64,000 nt of DNA, from positions 62,001-126,000 of the forward strand of contig JAFUOS010000001.1 in NCBI GenBank assembly GCA_017472665.1, given 5' to 3'. A model generated the notes under the pieces. The model had not been told where the DNA came from, made no database searches, and worked only from the letters and a program-made list of their open reading frames with translations. A program made the position numbers and the translations under genes. Each line of letters starts with the position of its first letter. Position 1 is the stretch's first letter. Below, piece after piece: positions 40,466 to 49,752 of the stretch. Source of the stretch: Tyzzerella sp. Its GTDB lineage: Bacteria; Bacillota; Clostridia; Lachnospirales; Lachnospiraceae.

Positions 40466-41532
40466 TGCCTTATACGAAAGAAGAAAAGAAAAAAATGCTG
40501 AAAGATGGGATTCAACATTTTGTTGTATTTTTTCTATTGATAGCATTTGTAATTACCTGTAACTTTTTCTTGTTTTTAAATTCCATACAGATGAGCGAAG
40601 CAGAAATCAGAGAAGCGGCACCGATTACATTTTATAACATTCTTTTGCTGACAGGGTTATTTAGTATTTTTGATACAGTCCGCCGTGTGTGGATGATTGG
40701 AAGACCCGTGAATCGAATCCTCGATGGAATGAATAGGATTGTTGCCGGAGATTTCAAAGTGCGAATTCCTTATATCAAGGGAGAAAATAGCGGAAATGAA
40801 TTCGATTCTATTATCAAAGGGCTAAATGAAATGACGGCAGAACTTTCAGGAGTTGAAACACTGCGAACCGATTTTGTTTCTAACGTATCGCATGAACTCA
40901 AGACGCCGTTGGCGGTCATTCAAAACTACGGAACAATGCTGCAAAGCCCAAATTTGACAGAGGACCAGCGGTTAGAATATGCAAAGGCAATCACGAATCA
41001 GACCAAGAAACTGTCCAACCTGATTACCAATATTTTGAAACTGAATCGTCTGGAAAATCAACAAATATATCCGGATAAAAAGGAATATAATTTGACAGAG
41101 CAGATTTGCGAGTGCTTACTTGGATTTGAACAGGCATGGGAAGAAAAAGAACTGGAAATCGAAACCGATTTAGAAGAAGATGTGATGGTGTGCGAGGATG
41201 CGGAGCTTCTGAGTTTAGTTTGGAATAACTTATTTTCTAATGCGATTAAGTTTAGTGAGGATCGGGGAAAAGTGTTTGTTGGCGTAAAACGGGAGAATGG
41301 GAAGATTTTTGTGACCGTGAGTGACAATGGGTGTGGAATCAGTCCCGAGGTCGGCAAGCATATTTTTGAAAAATTTTATCAAGGCGACACTTCCCGTGCA
41401 ACAAAAGGAAATGGACTTGGGCTTGCGCTTGTAAAACGAGTCATCGATATTGTGGGTGGAGATATTCATGTACAAAGCGCTCTTGGAGAAGGAACGACAT
41501 TTTGTGTGAGTCTGGAGGAAAGAGCGATATAG
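40465..41532 (+). CDS. Sensor histidine kinase (VanS-like)
   Basis: 355 residues: two membrane helices near the N-terminus (HFVVFFLLIAFVITCNFFLFL and NILLLTGLFSIFDTV) with only a short outside loop, then a HAMP domain, the H-box SNVSHELKTPLAVIQ, N-box LWNNLFSNAIKFS, G boxes DNGCGISPE and GNGLGLALVK. The very small extracellular part suggests sensing in or at the membrane. Partner of the preceding response regulator. Confidence 0.92.
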   Translation: MPYTKEEKKKMLKDGIQHFVVFFLLIAFVITCNFFLFLNSIQMSEAEIREAAPITFYNILLLTGLFSIFDTVRRVWMIGRPVNRILDGMNRIVAGDFKVRIPYIKGENSGNEFDSIIKGLNEMTAELSGVETLRTDFVSNVSHELKTPLAVIQNYGTMLQSPNLTEDQRLEYAKAITNQTKKLSNLITNILKLNRLENQQIYPDKKEYNLTEQICECLLGFEQAWEEKELEIETDLEEDVMVCEDAELLSLVWNNLFSNAIKFSEDRGKVFVGVKRENGKIFVTVSDNGCGISPEVGKHIFEKFYQGDTSRATKGNGLGLALVKRVIDIVGGDIHVQSALGEGTTFCVSLEERAI

Positions 41533-41582
41533 CAGAATATGTGAAAATAAAAAAGCAAACAAAGAGATAAAGAGAATGGAGA

Positions 41583-41966
41583 ATGAAGATGGAAGGAAAT
41601 AATGAAAACACATTTGAATATACCTATTCTGCAAAGAGGCAGGAAGAAATTGAAAAGATAAAGAGCAAATATGTAGAAAAAGAAGAAGATAAAATGGAAA
41701 TGCTCAGAAAGCTGGATCAAAGCGTGGAAAGACCGGGAAACATGGCAGCTATTATCATTGGCGTAATTGGAACTTTGATTATGGGTACCGGAATGAGTCT
41801 TATCATGGTATGGCAGGATACGTTCCTGATTCTGGGAATCGTGATTGGAGTAATTGGAATGGCGATTCTGGGAGCGGCTTATCCTGTATATAGATCAATT
41901 ACAAAAAAACAAAAAGAAAAACTTGCACCGCAGATTTTGGCACTGACTGAAGAACTGTTGAAGTAG
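41583..41966 (+). CDS. Small two-helix membrane protein
   Basis: 127 residues: an N-terminal charged coiled-coil-like part (RQEEIEKIKSKYVEKEEDKMEMLRKLDQ), then two close membrane helices (MAAIIIGVIGTLIMGTGMSL and TFLILGIVIGVIGMAILGAA) and a basic tail. GGAG lies before either ATG 41583 or 41589. It starts 50 bp after the kinase gene and may be in its operon. Common in Clostridia as far as I recall, function unknown. Confidence 0.75.
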   Translation: MKMEGNNENTFEYTYSAKRQEEIEKIKSKYVEKEEDKMEMLRKLDQSVERPGNMAAIIIGVIGTLIMGTGMSLIMVWQDTFLILGIVIGVIGMAILGAAYPVYRSITKKQKEKLAPQILALTEELLK

Positions 41967-41972
41967 AGATTG

Positions 41973-42005
41973 ACCGATTGGTTTTCACAAAGAAAATCAA
42001 TCGGT
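41973..42005 (+). terminator. Hairpin after the small membrane protein gene
   Basis: ACCGATTG...CAATCGGT, extended by GTTTTC/GAAAAT with one mismatch, loop ACAAA. No proper T-run follows, so its terminator role is tentative. Confidence 0.45.
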
Positions 42006-42122
42006 TCATAGTATGCTTTGGTTTGAATGGAGAATAAGATTTAATTTACATTTTGCCTCCGAGATAGTATAATCTAAATAGGGTTATCAAAATCAAGAAG
42101 TTCTTACAATGGAGGTACACTT

Positions 42123-42353
42123 ATGGCAGTATGTTATAATAACTTGTGGAAATTGCTTATCGACAAGAGAATGAACAAAAGCGAGCTCTGTAAAGCAACA
42201 GGGATTAGCAGCAGTACGATGGCAAAACTCACAAAAGAAGAACATGTAGCAATGCCAGTTTTAGAAAGAATCTGTGCAGTGCTCGATTGCAATATTGCTG
42301 ATGTCATGGAGTTCAAGGATTTGGACAAAGTGAAAGAAGAAATGCAGAAATAA
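42123..42353 (+). CDS. Small XRE-family regulator
   Basis: 76 residues, almost entirely a Cro/CI helix-turn-helix: NNLWKLLIDKRMNKSELCKATGISSSTMAKLTKEEHVAMPVLERICAVLDCNIADVMEF (motif pieces NLWKLLIDKRMNKSELCK and SSSTMAKLTK). Ribosome site GGAGGT precedes the ATG. Single gene followed by a strong terminator. Regulates unknown targets. Confidence 0.88.
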   Translation: MAVCYNNLWKLLIDKRMNKSELCKATGISSSTMAKLTKEEHVAMPVLERICAVLDCNIADVMEFKDLDKVKEEMQK

Positions 42354-42364
42354 CATTCGGGAAG

Positions 42365-42399
42365 TAGACTTGTATCAATTCGATATAAGTCTATTTTTT
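42365..42399 (+). terminator. Rho-independent terminator
   Basis: A 12-bp stem TAGACTTGTATC / GATATAAGTCTA with one G-U pair, loop AATTC and six Ts. Confidence 0.9.
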
Positions 42400-42466
42400 A
42401 CAAAACCATGTGAGGAACGAAAGCAAATGAAGTACTTATATTGAAGTGCGAAGGATGGGGAGAAGG

Positions 42467-44011
42467 ATGACCAATTTTGAAGAGGGTAGCGGCGAAGTAG
42501 GGAATTGCCAAATAGATCAGAATCATGTAGACAGTTACGAAACAAAAAGAAAAATACGCAATGACGCAATCAGACAGAAGAGAAAACGGCAGAGGGCTAT
42601 TATTATAGGTGTATTTGCGGTTTCAGCGCTTGCGGTAATAGTTGCAATCATCGTGGCTGCATCTGCGAAGATATTGAAAAATGCAAGACAAGATGAAGCA
42701 GAAAAAACTGCGAAAGAAAAGGTTACAAAAGAAGCACAGGAACTCCAATTAAAACGGGAAGAAAATGCGAAGACACTTTTAGAACAGCTTTATGTTTCAA
42801 TCCTGCCGGAAGATGCAAGCGTGCCAGTTTCGAACACGGAAGAGGAAACATTTTCGAAATGGTTTTTTGAAAACTATGAGGATGACGTGACAGAGAAACT
42901 TTTGACGGCAGCAGATGACGGCGAACTAACAAGTACTGAAATTTACCAATCTGTCGGTGAAAGCATGCACGTTCTTTCTGACCGATACCAAGGGCTTTTA
43001 AAAGACGAGGAAATCGCAGCACAAAACAATATTTACATACGAGATGGAAAAAACGAAAGCGAAGTAGAGATTACGATTGCCGGAGATCTTTGCCTTGCAG
43101 AAGACGGATTTGTCTTAGACCACTATGATACGGTGAATGATTTGACGAAATGCATCTCGCCGGAAATCTTAGAGATTACGAATCAGTCCGATATTTTTTA
43201 TCTCAATCACGAATATTGTATCAGCGACCAAGGTACACCATTGGAAGGAAAGTATTATACATTTCGTGCGAATCCAGAGCGAATGTCAATTTTAGAGCAA
43301 ATGGGAACGGACATTGTATCTCTGGCAAACAACCACGTTTATGATTATGGAAAAAATGCTTTATTGGATACCGCGGACCTTTTAGAGGAAACAGGCATTC
43401 CATATGTAGGCGGTGGCAGAGATATCGAAGAAGCAAAACGTCCAATCTATTTCATTGTAAATGGAATCAAGATAGGTTTTGTGGGCGCGTCTAATGGCGA
43501 AAAGATAAAATACACGCCACAGGCAACGGAAGATTCCCCAGGGATTCTACGCGCCTATGACACGACAGAGTACAATCAGGTGATTCAAGAAGCCTCAAAG
43601 GAATGCGATTATTTAATTGCTTATATTCACTGGGGAACAGAAGATTCGAACTACTATAATTCGGACCAGCAGAACTGGGGAAGAGAGTTCTTAAACTCAG
43701 GTGCTGACATTGTAATTGGCGGGCATCCACATGTATTACAGGGAATGGAATATGTAGACGGAAATCCGATTATTTACAGTCTTGGCGACTTCTGGTTCAA
43801 TCATGAAACGAAGTATACGGGAATTTTGAAACTGAATATCGGGTTTGAAGGTCTGGAAGAAATGTCATTTGTGCCATGCTTGCAGACAGGCTTTACAACA
43901 CAGTATTTGGACGCTGCAGAAGAGCAGGAAAAACTTTATTTTTTCCTCGAAAAGTTATCTCCAAATATTGAAATTGATTCACAAGGCGTCATCACGCAGA
44001 CGCAAAACTAA
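42467..44011 (+). CDS. CapA-like metallophosphatase-fold protein
   Basis: About 514 residues: a short cytoplasmic basic start, one membrane anchor (AIIIGVFAVSALAVIVAIIVAA), a helical stalk, then an extracellular CapA domain (calcineurin-like fold) with ITIAGDLCLAED, YLNHEYCIS, SLANNHVYDYG, IAYIHWGTED and IVIGGHPHVLQG. CapA proteins take part in poly-gamma-glutamate synthesis, but many anaerobes carry a solitary CapA-like gene of unknown role, as here; no capB/capC neighbours are present. The start is uncertain among GTG 42446, ATG 42455 and ATG 42467; the last has GGGAG just upstream. Confidence 0.85.
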   Translation: MTNFEEGSGEVGNCQIDQNHVDSYETKRKIRNDAIRQKRKRQRAIIIGVFAVSALAVIVAIIVAASAKILKNARQDEAEKTAKEKVTKEAQELQLKREENAKTLLEQLYVSILPEDASVPVSNTEEETFSKWFFENYEDDVTEKLLTAADDGELTSTEIYQSVGESMHVLSDRYQGLLKDEEIAAQNNIYIRDGKNESEVEITIAGDLCLAEDGFVLDHYDTVNDLTKCISPEILEITNQSDIFYLNHEYCISDQGTPLEGKYYTFRANPERMSILEQMGTDIVSLANNHVYDYGKNALLDTADLLEETGIPYVGGGRDIEEAKRPIYFIVNGIKIGFVGASNGEKIKYTPQATEDSPGILRAYDTTEYNQVIQEASKECDYLIAYIHWGTEDSNYYNSDQQNWGREFLNSGADIVIGGHPHVLQGMEYVDGNPIIYSLGDFWFNHETKYTGILKLNIGFEGLEEMSFVPCLQTGFTTQYLDAAEEQEKLYFFLEKLSPNIEIDSQGVITQTQN

Positions 44012-44035
44012 GGGGGTATCTTTACCGAATCTTAG

Positions 44036-44065
44036 TTGACACATTTGCAAGTTCTCAAATACAAT
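44036..44065 (+). promoter_or_regulatory. Promoter of the KdpDE-like/phosphate operon
   Basis: TTGACA (44036-44041), an 18-bp spacer and TACAAT (44060-44065). About 100 bp before the kinase start. Confidence 0.65.
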
Positions 44066-44166
44066 GAGGTGGATATAGGGGGAATTATCAGGTTATTATG
44101 TTATCTTGTTTACTTTTTGTATCTGCTCTTTTAAAATAGAAGTATGAAAGAGCGGAGGTTTTCCAG

Positions 44167-45165
44167 ATGGATAAGTTAAGACAATGTGTAAATGATTTTT
44201 TGAAAACGATTTTGATGCTGCTTGCTTCCTTTTTCATATGCCTGGGTGTGCAGAAAAGCTTTGGGACCGAGCATTTGATTCCTGCAATTTTCACAGTATC
44301 GGTTTTCTTAACCACACTGTTTACGCATGGGTATCTTTATGGTGTAGGGGCAGCACTAATCAGTGTACTGGCGGTCAATTATGCATTCACCTTTCCTTAT
44401 TTTAAATTTAATTTCACCATCCCAGAAAATTTATTTTCTGCGGTTATCATGCTGACAGTGACCATCATTACCAGTGCATTGACGACAAAGATTCGGAAAC
44501 ATGAAAAAATGATGGCAGAGAGTGAGAAAGAAAAAATGCGCGCGAACCTGCTTCGTGCCATTTCTCATGATTTACGAACACCACTCACAACCATCTATGG
44601 CTCCAGTTCTGCCATGATTGAGAATTATGATAAGCTCACAAAAGAGCAGCATTTAGAATTAATCGAAGGAATCCGAGAGGATGCGGATTGGCTGACTCAT
44701 ATGGTGGAAAATTTATTGTCTGTTACTCGTATCGATGGCGAACGATTGAATCTTGTCAAGACACCGATTGTTTTGGAGGAATTGGTAGACAGTGTGTTAG
44801 TCAAGTTCCAAAAACGATATCCAAAGCAAGCGTTAGAGCTGGATATGCCAGAGGAATTTATCAGCATTCCCATGGATCCGGTTTTGATAGAGCAGGTCAT
44901 CATGAATCTTTTAGAAAATGCGGTGAAGCATGCGAAAGGGATGACAAGACTATCCTTAAAAATAACTACGAAAGAACAGAAGGTTTTATTTAAAATTGAA
45001 GATGATGGAGTTGGATTTACACAGAAACATGTTGGAATTGGACTGACTGTTTGCGACACGATTGTGAAAGCACATGGCGGAGAATTCACAATGAAAAATC
45101 GCAAGACTGGCGGTGCGATTGCACAATTCACGCTGGATATGGAGGATGAGGAGGAAGATGAGTAA
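44167..45165 (+). CDS. KdpD-like sensor histidine kinase (short form)
   Basis: 332 residues. Four tightly packed membrane helices of the DUF4118 type at the N-terminus (about 10-110), then H-box RAISHDLRTPLTTIYG, N-box VIMNLLENAVKHA, G1 DDGVGF and G2 HVGIGLTVCD. It lacks the long cytosolic KdpD sensor and universal-stress domains of E. coli KdpD, so it is the C-terminal kinase half only. It overlaps the response regulator by eight bases. In this operon it is joined to a Na/Pi cotransporter, not to kdpFABC. Confidence 0.9.
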   Translation: MDKLRQCVNDFLKTILMLLASFFICLGVQKSFGTEHLIPAIFTVSVFLTTLFTHGYLYGVGAALISVLAVNYAFTFPYFKFNFTIPENLFSAVIMLTVTIITSALTTKIRKHEKMMAESEKEKMRANLLRAISHDLRTPLTTIYGSSSAMIENYDKLTKEQHLELIEGIREDADWLTHMVENLLSVTRIDGERLNLVKTPIVLEELVDSVLVKFQKRYPKQALELDMPEEFISIPMDPVLIEQVIMNLLENAVKHAKGMTRLSLKITTKEQKVLFKIEDDGVGFTQKHVGIGLTVCDTIVKAHGGEFTMKNRKTGGAIAQFTLDMEDEEEDE

Positions 45166-45871
45166 TAACAGATATAAAATCCTTTTAATCGAAGATGAAG
45201 CGAATATTCGGAATTTTGTGAAAACACTTTTGACCACTAACAATTACCAGGTCTTTCTTGCGGAAAATGCGGTGCAGGGAGAAATTATGTTTAAATCTTA
45301 TTGCCCGGATTTGGTGCTTTTGGACTTGGGGCTTCCAGATAAGGATGGATTGGAACTCTTGAAAGAAATTCGAGAAGAATCTGCCACACCAGTCATTGTA
45401 CTATCCGCCAGATTCGATGAAATGGATAAGGTGACGGCACTGGATTTAGGCGCCAATGATTATGTGACGAAGCCATTTGGCACAGCAGAATTGCAGGCAA
45501 GAATCCGCACTGCCATTCGAAATAGCAATCCATTTGCGGGAAACGCTAATTTTACACAGGGAAAATTCCAATCAGGAGATATGGAAATTGACTATGATAA
45601 CCGCAAAGTCAGCTTGAGTGGACAAGAATTGAAACTGACACAGACAGAATACAATATTGTAGCACTGCTTGCAAAAAATGCAGGGCGCGTGCTGACATAT
45701 GCGGAGATTATTCAGGCAGTCTGGGGTGCGGACGATGTGGGAAGCACGAAGAAGCTGCAGGTGAATATGGCTAATATCCGCAAGAAAATGGGTGTGAAAC
45801 CCGGGGCAAATAAGTACATACAAAATGAATTGAGTATTGGCTATAAAATGAATATAGAAAATGAACAATAA
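45158..45871 (+). CDS. KdpE-like OmpR-family response regulator
   Basis: 237 residues. Receiver: ILLIEDEANIRNF, Asp in LVLLDLGLPDKDG, Lys in NDYVTKPFGTAEL. DNA-binding winged helix: LTQTEYNIVALLAKNAGRVLTY and KKLQVNMANIRKKM. ATG 45158 has GAGGAGGA upstream; the frame upstream belongs to the kinase gene. Partner of the short KdpD-like kinase, 12 bp before the transporter gene. Confidence 0.92.
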   Translation: MSNNRYKILLIEDEANIRNFVKTLLTTNNYQVFLAENAVQGEIMFKSYCPDLVLLDLGLPDKDGLELLKEIREESATPVIVLSARFDEMDKVTALDLGANDYVTKPFGTAELQARIRTAIRNSNPFAGNANFTQGKFQSGDMEIDYDNRKVSLSGQELKLTQTEYNIVALLAKNAGRVLTYAEIIQAVWGADDVGSTKKLQVNMANIRKKMGVKPGANKYIQNELSIGYKMNIENEQ

Positions 45872-45883
45872 AGGAGAAAGAGT

Positions 45884-47524
45884 ATGGAATTAGCAGACAT
45901 TATGGGACTGCTTGGCGGTCTGGCATTATTCCTATATGGAATGCAGATGATGAGTTCAGGTTTGGAAGCAGCGGCTGGCGATAAGATGAAACAAATTTTG
46001 GAGAGATTGACTGCAAATCGATTCTTAGGTGTATTTGTAGGTGCTGTCATTACAGCGATTATTCAATCTTCATCAGCAACAACCGTCATGGTAGTAGGGT
46101 TTGTAAACTCAGGCATGATGACATTAAGACAAGCAGTATGGATCATCATGGGGGCTAACATTGGTACAACAATTACAGGTCAGCTTATTGCTTTGGATGT
46201 AGGAGTAATTGCACCAATGATTGCATTTGTTGGTGTGGCAATTGTTGTGTTTTCAAAGAAACCAAAATTGCGTCACATTGGAAATATCTTTGCCGGACTT
46301 GGTGTTTTATTTATCGGTATGGATATGATGGGCGCGGCAATGAAACCATTGGCAAATTCAGAAGGATTTGTAAATCTGTTAAGTCAATTTGAAAACCCGA
46401 TTTTGGGAATCTTAGCTGGAGCCGTATTTACAGCAATTATTCAATCGTCATCGGCATCAGTTGGTATTTTGCAAGCGTTGGCAAACAGTGGCGTTGTGCA
46501 GTTGTCGAGTGCGGCATTCGTACTATTTGGACAGAACATCGGCACTTGTATTACAGCGTTTCTTGCCTCAATCGGAACAAGCCGTAACGCAAAGAGAACA
46601 ACCATTATCCATATTATGTTTAATATAATTGGTACAATTATTTTCACAACGTTATGTATTGTGACACCATTAATTGTATTTATGGAAGGTACTGCACCTG
46701 GAAATCCAGCAGGACAAATTGCAAATTTACATACAACATTTAACGTTGTAACATCAATTTTATTGATTCCATTTGGGACAGGGCTCGCTTTCTTAGCAGA
46801 AAAGATTCTTCCAGACAAGGGAGAAGAGGATACAGGACTCCACTTAGAGTATATTCATAATCAGGGCAATATTCAGGAAGACCAACTTGGACTTTCCGCA
46901 ATGAGCATGAATAGCACTAAGATGGAAGTACAACGTATGTTGGAGATGGCTAAGGTAAATGTTAATAAGAGTTTCGACGCATTCAGAGATCGCAAGGCAG
47001 AACTTGTGATAGAAGTGGATAATCAAGAGGAATACATTGATTACTTAAATAAAGAAATTTCAAAATATATTTCACGAATGATTACCCATGAAAGAACAGA
47101 AAAAGGTAGTGAAATGTTCAACTCTTATTTCAAAATCACCAGTAACATTGAACGTATTGGAGATCATGCAGTAAATATTGCTGGTTATACACTGATGATG
47201 AAAGAAAAAGATATCAAACTCTCTGATATCAGCAAACAAGAAGTAGTGCAGATGCAGGCGGTTTGTAATGAATTATTTGAACATTTGCTCTGTGAGGATG
47301 CAGGTGTGTTGGATGAATACGAAAAAATCGCTTCTTTGGAACAAAAGATTGACGACATGACCGAAGAGTTTCGTAGCGGTATGATGAGCCGTATCCAACA
47401 GGGAATCTGTTCGGATGAAGGAAGCATCCTCTTTTCAGAAATGCTGACAGATTTTGAACGTATTGGAGATCATGCGCTTAATATTTCAAAAGAATTAACA
47501 AAGATACGTTTGTCCATTAATTAA
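45884..47524 (+). CDS. Na/Pi cotransporter family protein with PhoU-like tail
   Basis: 546 residues. Eight or so membrane segments contain the two inverted Na/Pi repeats, each with the QSSS motif (AIIQSSSATTVMVVGFVNSG and AIIQSSSASVGILQALANSG). The last 220 residues are a soluble PhoU-like helical domain with two repeats (NIERIGDHAVNIAG and DFERIGDHALNISK). The family moves phosphate with sodium. AAAGGAGA precedes the ATG. Expression under the KdpDE-like pair is suggested by operon layout. Confidence 0.92.
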   Translation: MELADIMGLLGGLALFLYGMQMMSSGLEAAAGDKMKQILERLTANRFLGVFVGAVITAIIQSSSATTVMVVGFVNSGMMTLRQAVWIIMGANIGTTITGQLIALDVGVIAPMIAFVGVAIVVFSKKPKLRHIGNIFAGLGVLFIGMDMMGAAMKPLANSEGFVNLLSQFENPILGILAGAVFTAIIQSSSASVGILQALANSGVVQLSSAAFVLFGQNIGTCITAFLASIGTSRNAKRTTIIHIMFNIIGTIIFTTLCIVTPLIVFMEGTAPGNPAGQIANLHTTFNVVTSILLIPFGTGLAFLAEKILPDKGEEDTGLHLEYIHNQGNIQEDQLGLSAMSMNSTKMEVQRMLEMAKVNVNKSFDAFRDRKAELVIEVDNQEEYIDYLNKEISKYISRMITHERTEKGSEMFNSYFKITSNIERIGDHAVNIAGYTLMMKEKDIKLSDISKQEVVQMQAVCNELFEHLLCEDAGVLDEYEKIASLEQKIDDMTEEFRSGMMSRIQQGICSDEGSILFSEMLTDFERIGDHALNISKELTKIRLSIN

Positions 47525-47535
47525 AGGAAAACATG

Positions 47536-47572
47536 CTCCACTTTTAGGGAAACCTGAAAGTGGAGTGTTTTT
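47536..47572 (+). terminator. Terminator after the Na/Pi cotransporter gene
   Basis: CTCCACTTT pairs with AAAGTGGAG across a 12-nt loop, followed by TGTTTTTA. Confidence 0.85.
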
Positions 47573-47672
47573 ACTTTATAGGAAATTATTTACTGTATAA
47601 TCTTTTCGTTGTAAAACGGTGTAAAATTTCATATAATTATAAGATATATAAGCAGCAGAAAGGTAAGATAAC

Positions 47673-49697
47673 ATGAGCAGAGGAACCGAGTATTTGGAAC
47701 TGGTTACGAAAAAATTAAATACACGAATCCAAGAGCTAAGTACTGTGATTCAAGAAGTCCAAAAAGACATCGAAGGTATGAATGATTATTACTGGGAAAA
47801 TTACACCGAGATGGACCAGTATGGATATGAAGATTTCGATAACAGACGAGCTCTTCTGACCCAGATTAGTGCAAATGAACAAAATCTTGCCAGCCTCTCG
47901 CGCATGAAAAAAATGAAAGACTCCCCATTTTTCGGAAGCGTCGAGTTTTTATACGATGGGGATGACGAAGCAGAAACATTTTATATTGGAATCGGGAATT
48001 TTGCAGAGCGTACTGGAAGCGTTCCATTGATTTACGATTGGAGAGCACCTGTGAGCGGTCTGTTTTATGACTATGACAAAGGCGACGCTTCTTACGAAGC
48101 CCCGGGCGGAATCATGAACGGTGAAATCCTGTCCAAATGGCAATACAAAATCCGCAGTGGCAAAATGATTTATGAATTTGAGAGCGATGTAAAAATCGAT
48201 GATGATATCTTAAAACAAGAACTGGGAGCGAATGGAGATGTGCAGCTTAAAAATATCGTCAGCACGATTCAGAAAGAACAGAATGCAATTATCCGAAACA
48301 CAAAAGATCGTATCCTTGTGATTCAAGGAGCAGCAGGAAGTGGAAAGACTTCGGTTGCACTCCACCGAATTGCATATTTGCTTTATCACGACAGAGAACG
48401 CTTGAAATCTTCGAATATTTTGATACTATCACCAAACAGTGTATTTTCAGACTATATTTCGCACATTCTCCCAGAATTGGGCGAGGAAAATATACGCGAA
48501 ATGAGTTTTGATTTGTTTGCATACCGCGAATTAAAGGATTTGGCTGCGGACTGCGAGGATCGTTATCACCACATTGAGAATCGCATCCGACATATGGATG
48601 GGGAATCAGAAGAACGCTATCGTTGGAAACAGTCCCAGGATTTCGTGGGAGCAGTGGAGAGTTTTCTGGTGCTTTTGGAAGATGATTTGATGAATTTCAA
48701 AGATTTTGAGTACCGCGGCATGAAAAAGTCGGCAAGCGAATTGTTGGAATTATTTTATTTCAAATTTCCAGAGCTTCCGCTTTTATCGCGCATGGAATCG
48801 GTGCTGGAATATGTAGTGGATGAATATGAAACATTATTTAATCGCACAATCCCAGAGGAAGATGCCATTTGGATTCGCGAAAGATTCATGAACATGTATG
48901 AAACCATGGATGTGTATGAAATTTATAATCAGCTTTTAGAGGAAAATGGGTGGCCAACATTGCCAAATCTTCCAAAGGAACAGAGATATCTGGCATATGA
49001 AGATGTATATCCGATGCTGTATTTGAAATATCGCTTGTGTTCCGTGAGAAAGCATAAAGACATTCGTCATTTGGTGATTGACGAGATGCAGGATTATTCT
49101 TATTTGCAATATGTGATTCTGCAAAATTTATTTTCATGCAGCATGACGATTTTAGGGGACCGTGCGCAGACGGTGGATGATGTACCGCAGGATGTGCTTA
49201 CATTTTTGCCGAAGGTTTTTGGAAAGCAAGTACGAAAAATTGAGATGAATAAGAGTTACCGTAATACGCTTGAGATTGCGGAGTATGCTTCGGCGATTAC
49301 AAATGTTACAGGCATTAAATATCTGGAACGTCGCGGAAAACCAGTGGAAGAGGAAAACGTTGATTCGAAGAAGGATGCATTGAAACGTATTTTAGAATGT
49401 GCAAATCTGGGAACTGAAGGATATGAGACCGCAGCAGTTTTGACGATGACGGAAAGAGAAGCGAAAGAGGCATATGCTTACTTGAAGAAAAAGAGGGAAG
49501 ATGTTTCTTATATCAATCGTGATAGTTCGCTGTTTGAAAAGGGAATCACGGTGACGACATATTATTTGGCAAAGGGATTGGAGTTTGATCAGGTGTTTAT
49601 ACTTGGTGGAGATAAGGCAAATCCATTTTATGATCAGTATAAGTATATTGCAGCGACGAGGGCGCTGCATGAGTTGTATGTATATATAGAAAATTAG
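47673..49697 (+). CDS. helD: HelD-like RNA polymerase recycling ATPase
   Basis: 674 residues. An N-terminal coiled coil (LVTKKLNTRIQELSTVIQEVQKDIEGM) is followed by the family segment YIGIGNFAERTG...LIYDWRAPVSGLFYDYD. The UvrD-like ATPase shows Walker A QGAAGSGKTSVALHR (about 220), ILSPNSVFSDYISHILPE, HLVIDEMQDYSYLQ (Walker B) and late motifs YYLAKGLEFDQVF and YIAATRALHELYVY. HelD proteins release stalled RNA polymerase from DNA. Slightly shorter than the 774-residue B. subtilis protein. Single gene. Confidence 0.9.
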   Translation: MSRGTEYLELVTKKLNTRIQELSTVIQEVQKDIEGMNDYYWENYTEMDQYGYEDFDNRRALLTQISANEQNLASLSRMKKMKDSPFFGSVEFLYDGDDEAETFYIGIGNFAERTGSVPLIYDWRAPVSGLFYDYDKGDASYEAPGGIMNGEILSKWQYKIRSGKMIYEFESDVKIDDDILKQELGANGDVQLKNIVSTIQKEQNAIIRNTKDRILVIQGAAGSGKTSVALHRIAYLLYHDRERLKSSNILILSPNSVFSDYISHILPELGEENIREMSFDLFAYRELKDLAADCEDRYHHIENRIRHMDGESEERYRWKQSQDFVGAVESFLVLLEDDLMNFKDFEYRGMKKSASELLELFYFKFPELPLLSRMESVLEYVVDEYETLFNRTIPEEDAIWIRERFMNMYETMDVYEIYNQLLEENGWPTLPNLPKEQRYLAYEDVYPMLYLKYRLCSVRKHKDIRHLVIDEMQDYSYLQYVILQNLFSCSMTILGDRAQTVDDVPQDVLTFLPKVFGKQVRKIEMNKSYRNTLEIAEYASAITNVTGIKYLERRGKPVEEENVDSKKDALKRILECANLGTEGYETAAVLTMTEREAKEAYAYLKKKREDVSYINRDSSLFEKGITVTTYYLAKGLEFDQVFILGGDKANPFYDQYKYIAATRALHELYVYIEN

Positions 49698-49704
49698 TTG
49701 AAAT

Positions 49705-49736
49705 GGGTATATGCAAATTTGGAGTTGCATATACCC
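49705..49736. terminator. GGGTATA hairpin, copy 2, between convergent genes
   Basis: A perfect 12-bp stem GGGTATATGCAA / TTGCATATACCC with an 8-nt loop between the convergent helD and ClC genes. No T-run on either strand. It shares GGGTATATGCAAA and TATACCC with 36513-36545. Confidence 0.55.
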
Positions 49737-49752
49737 GGAAAAAGAAGAAAAA

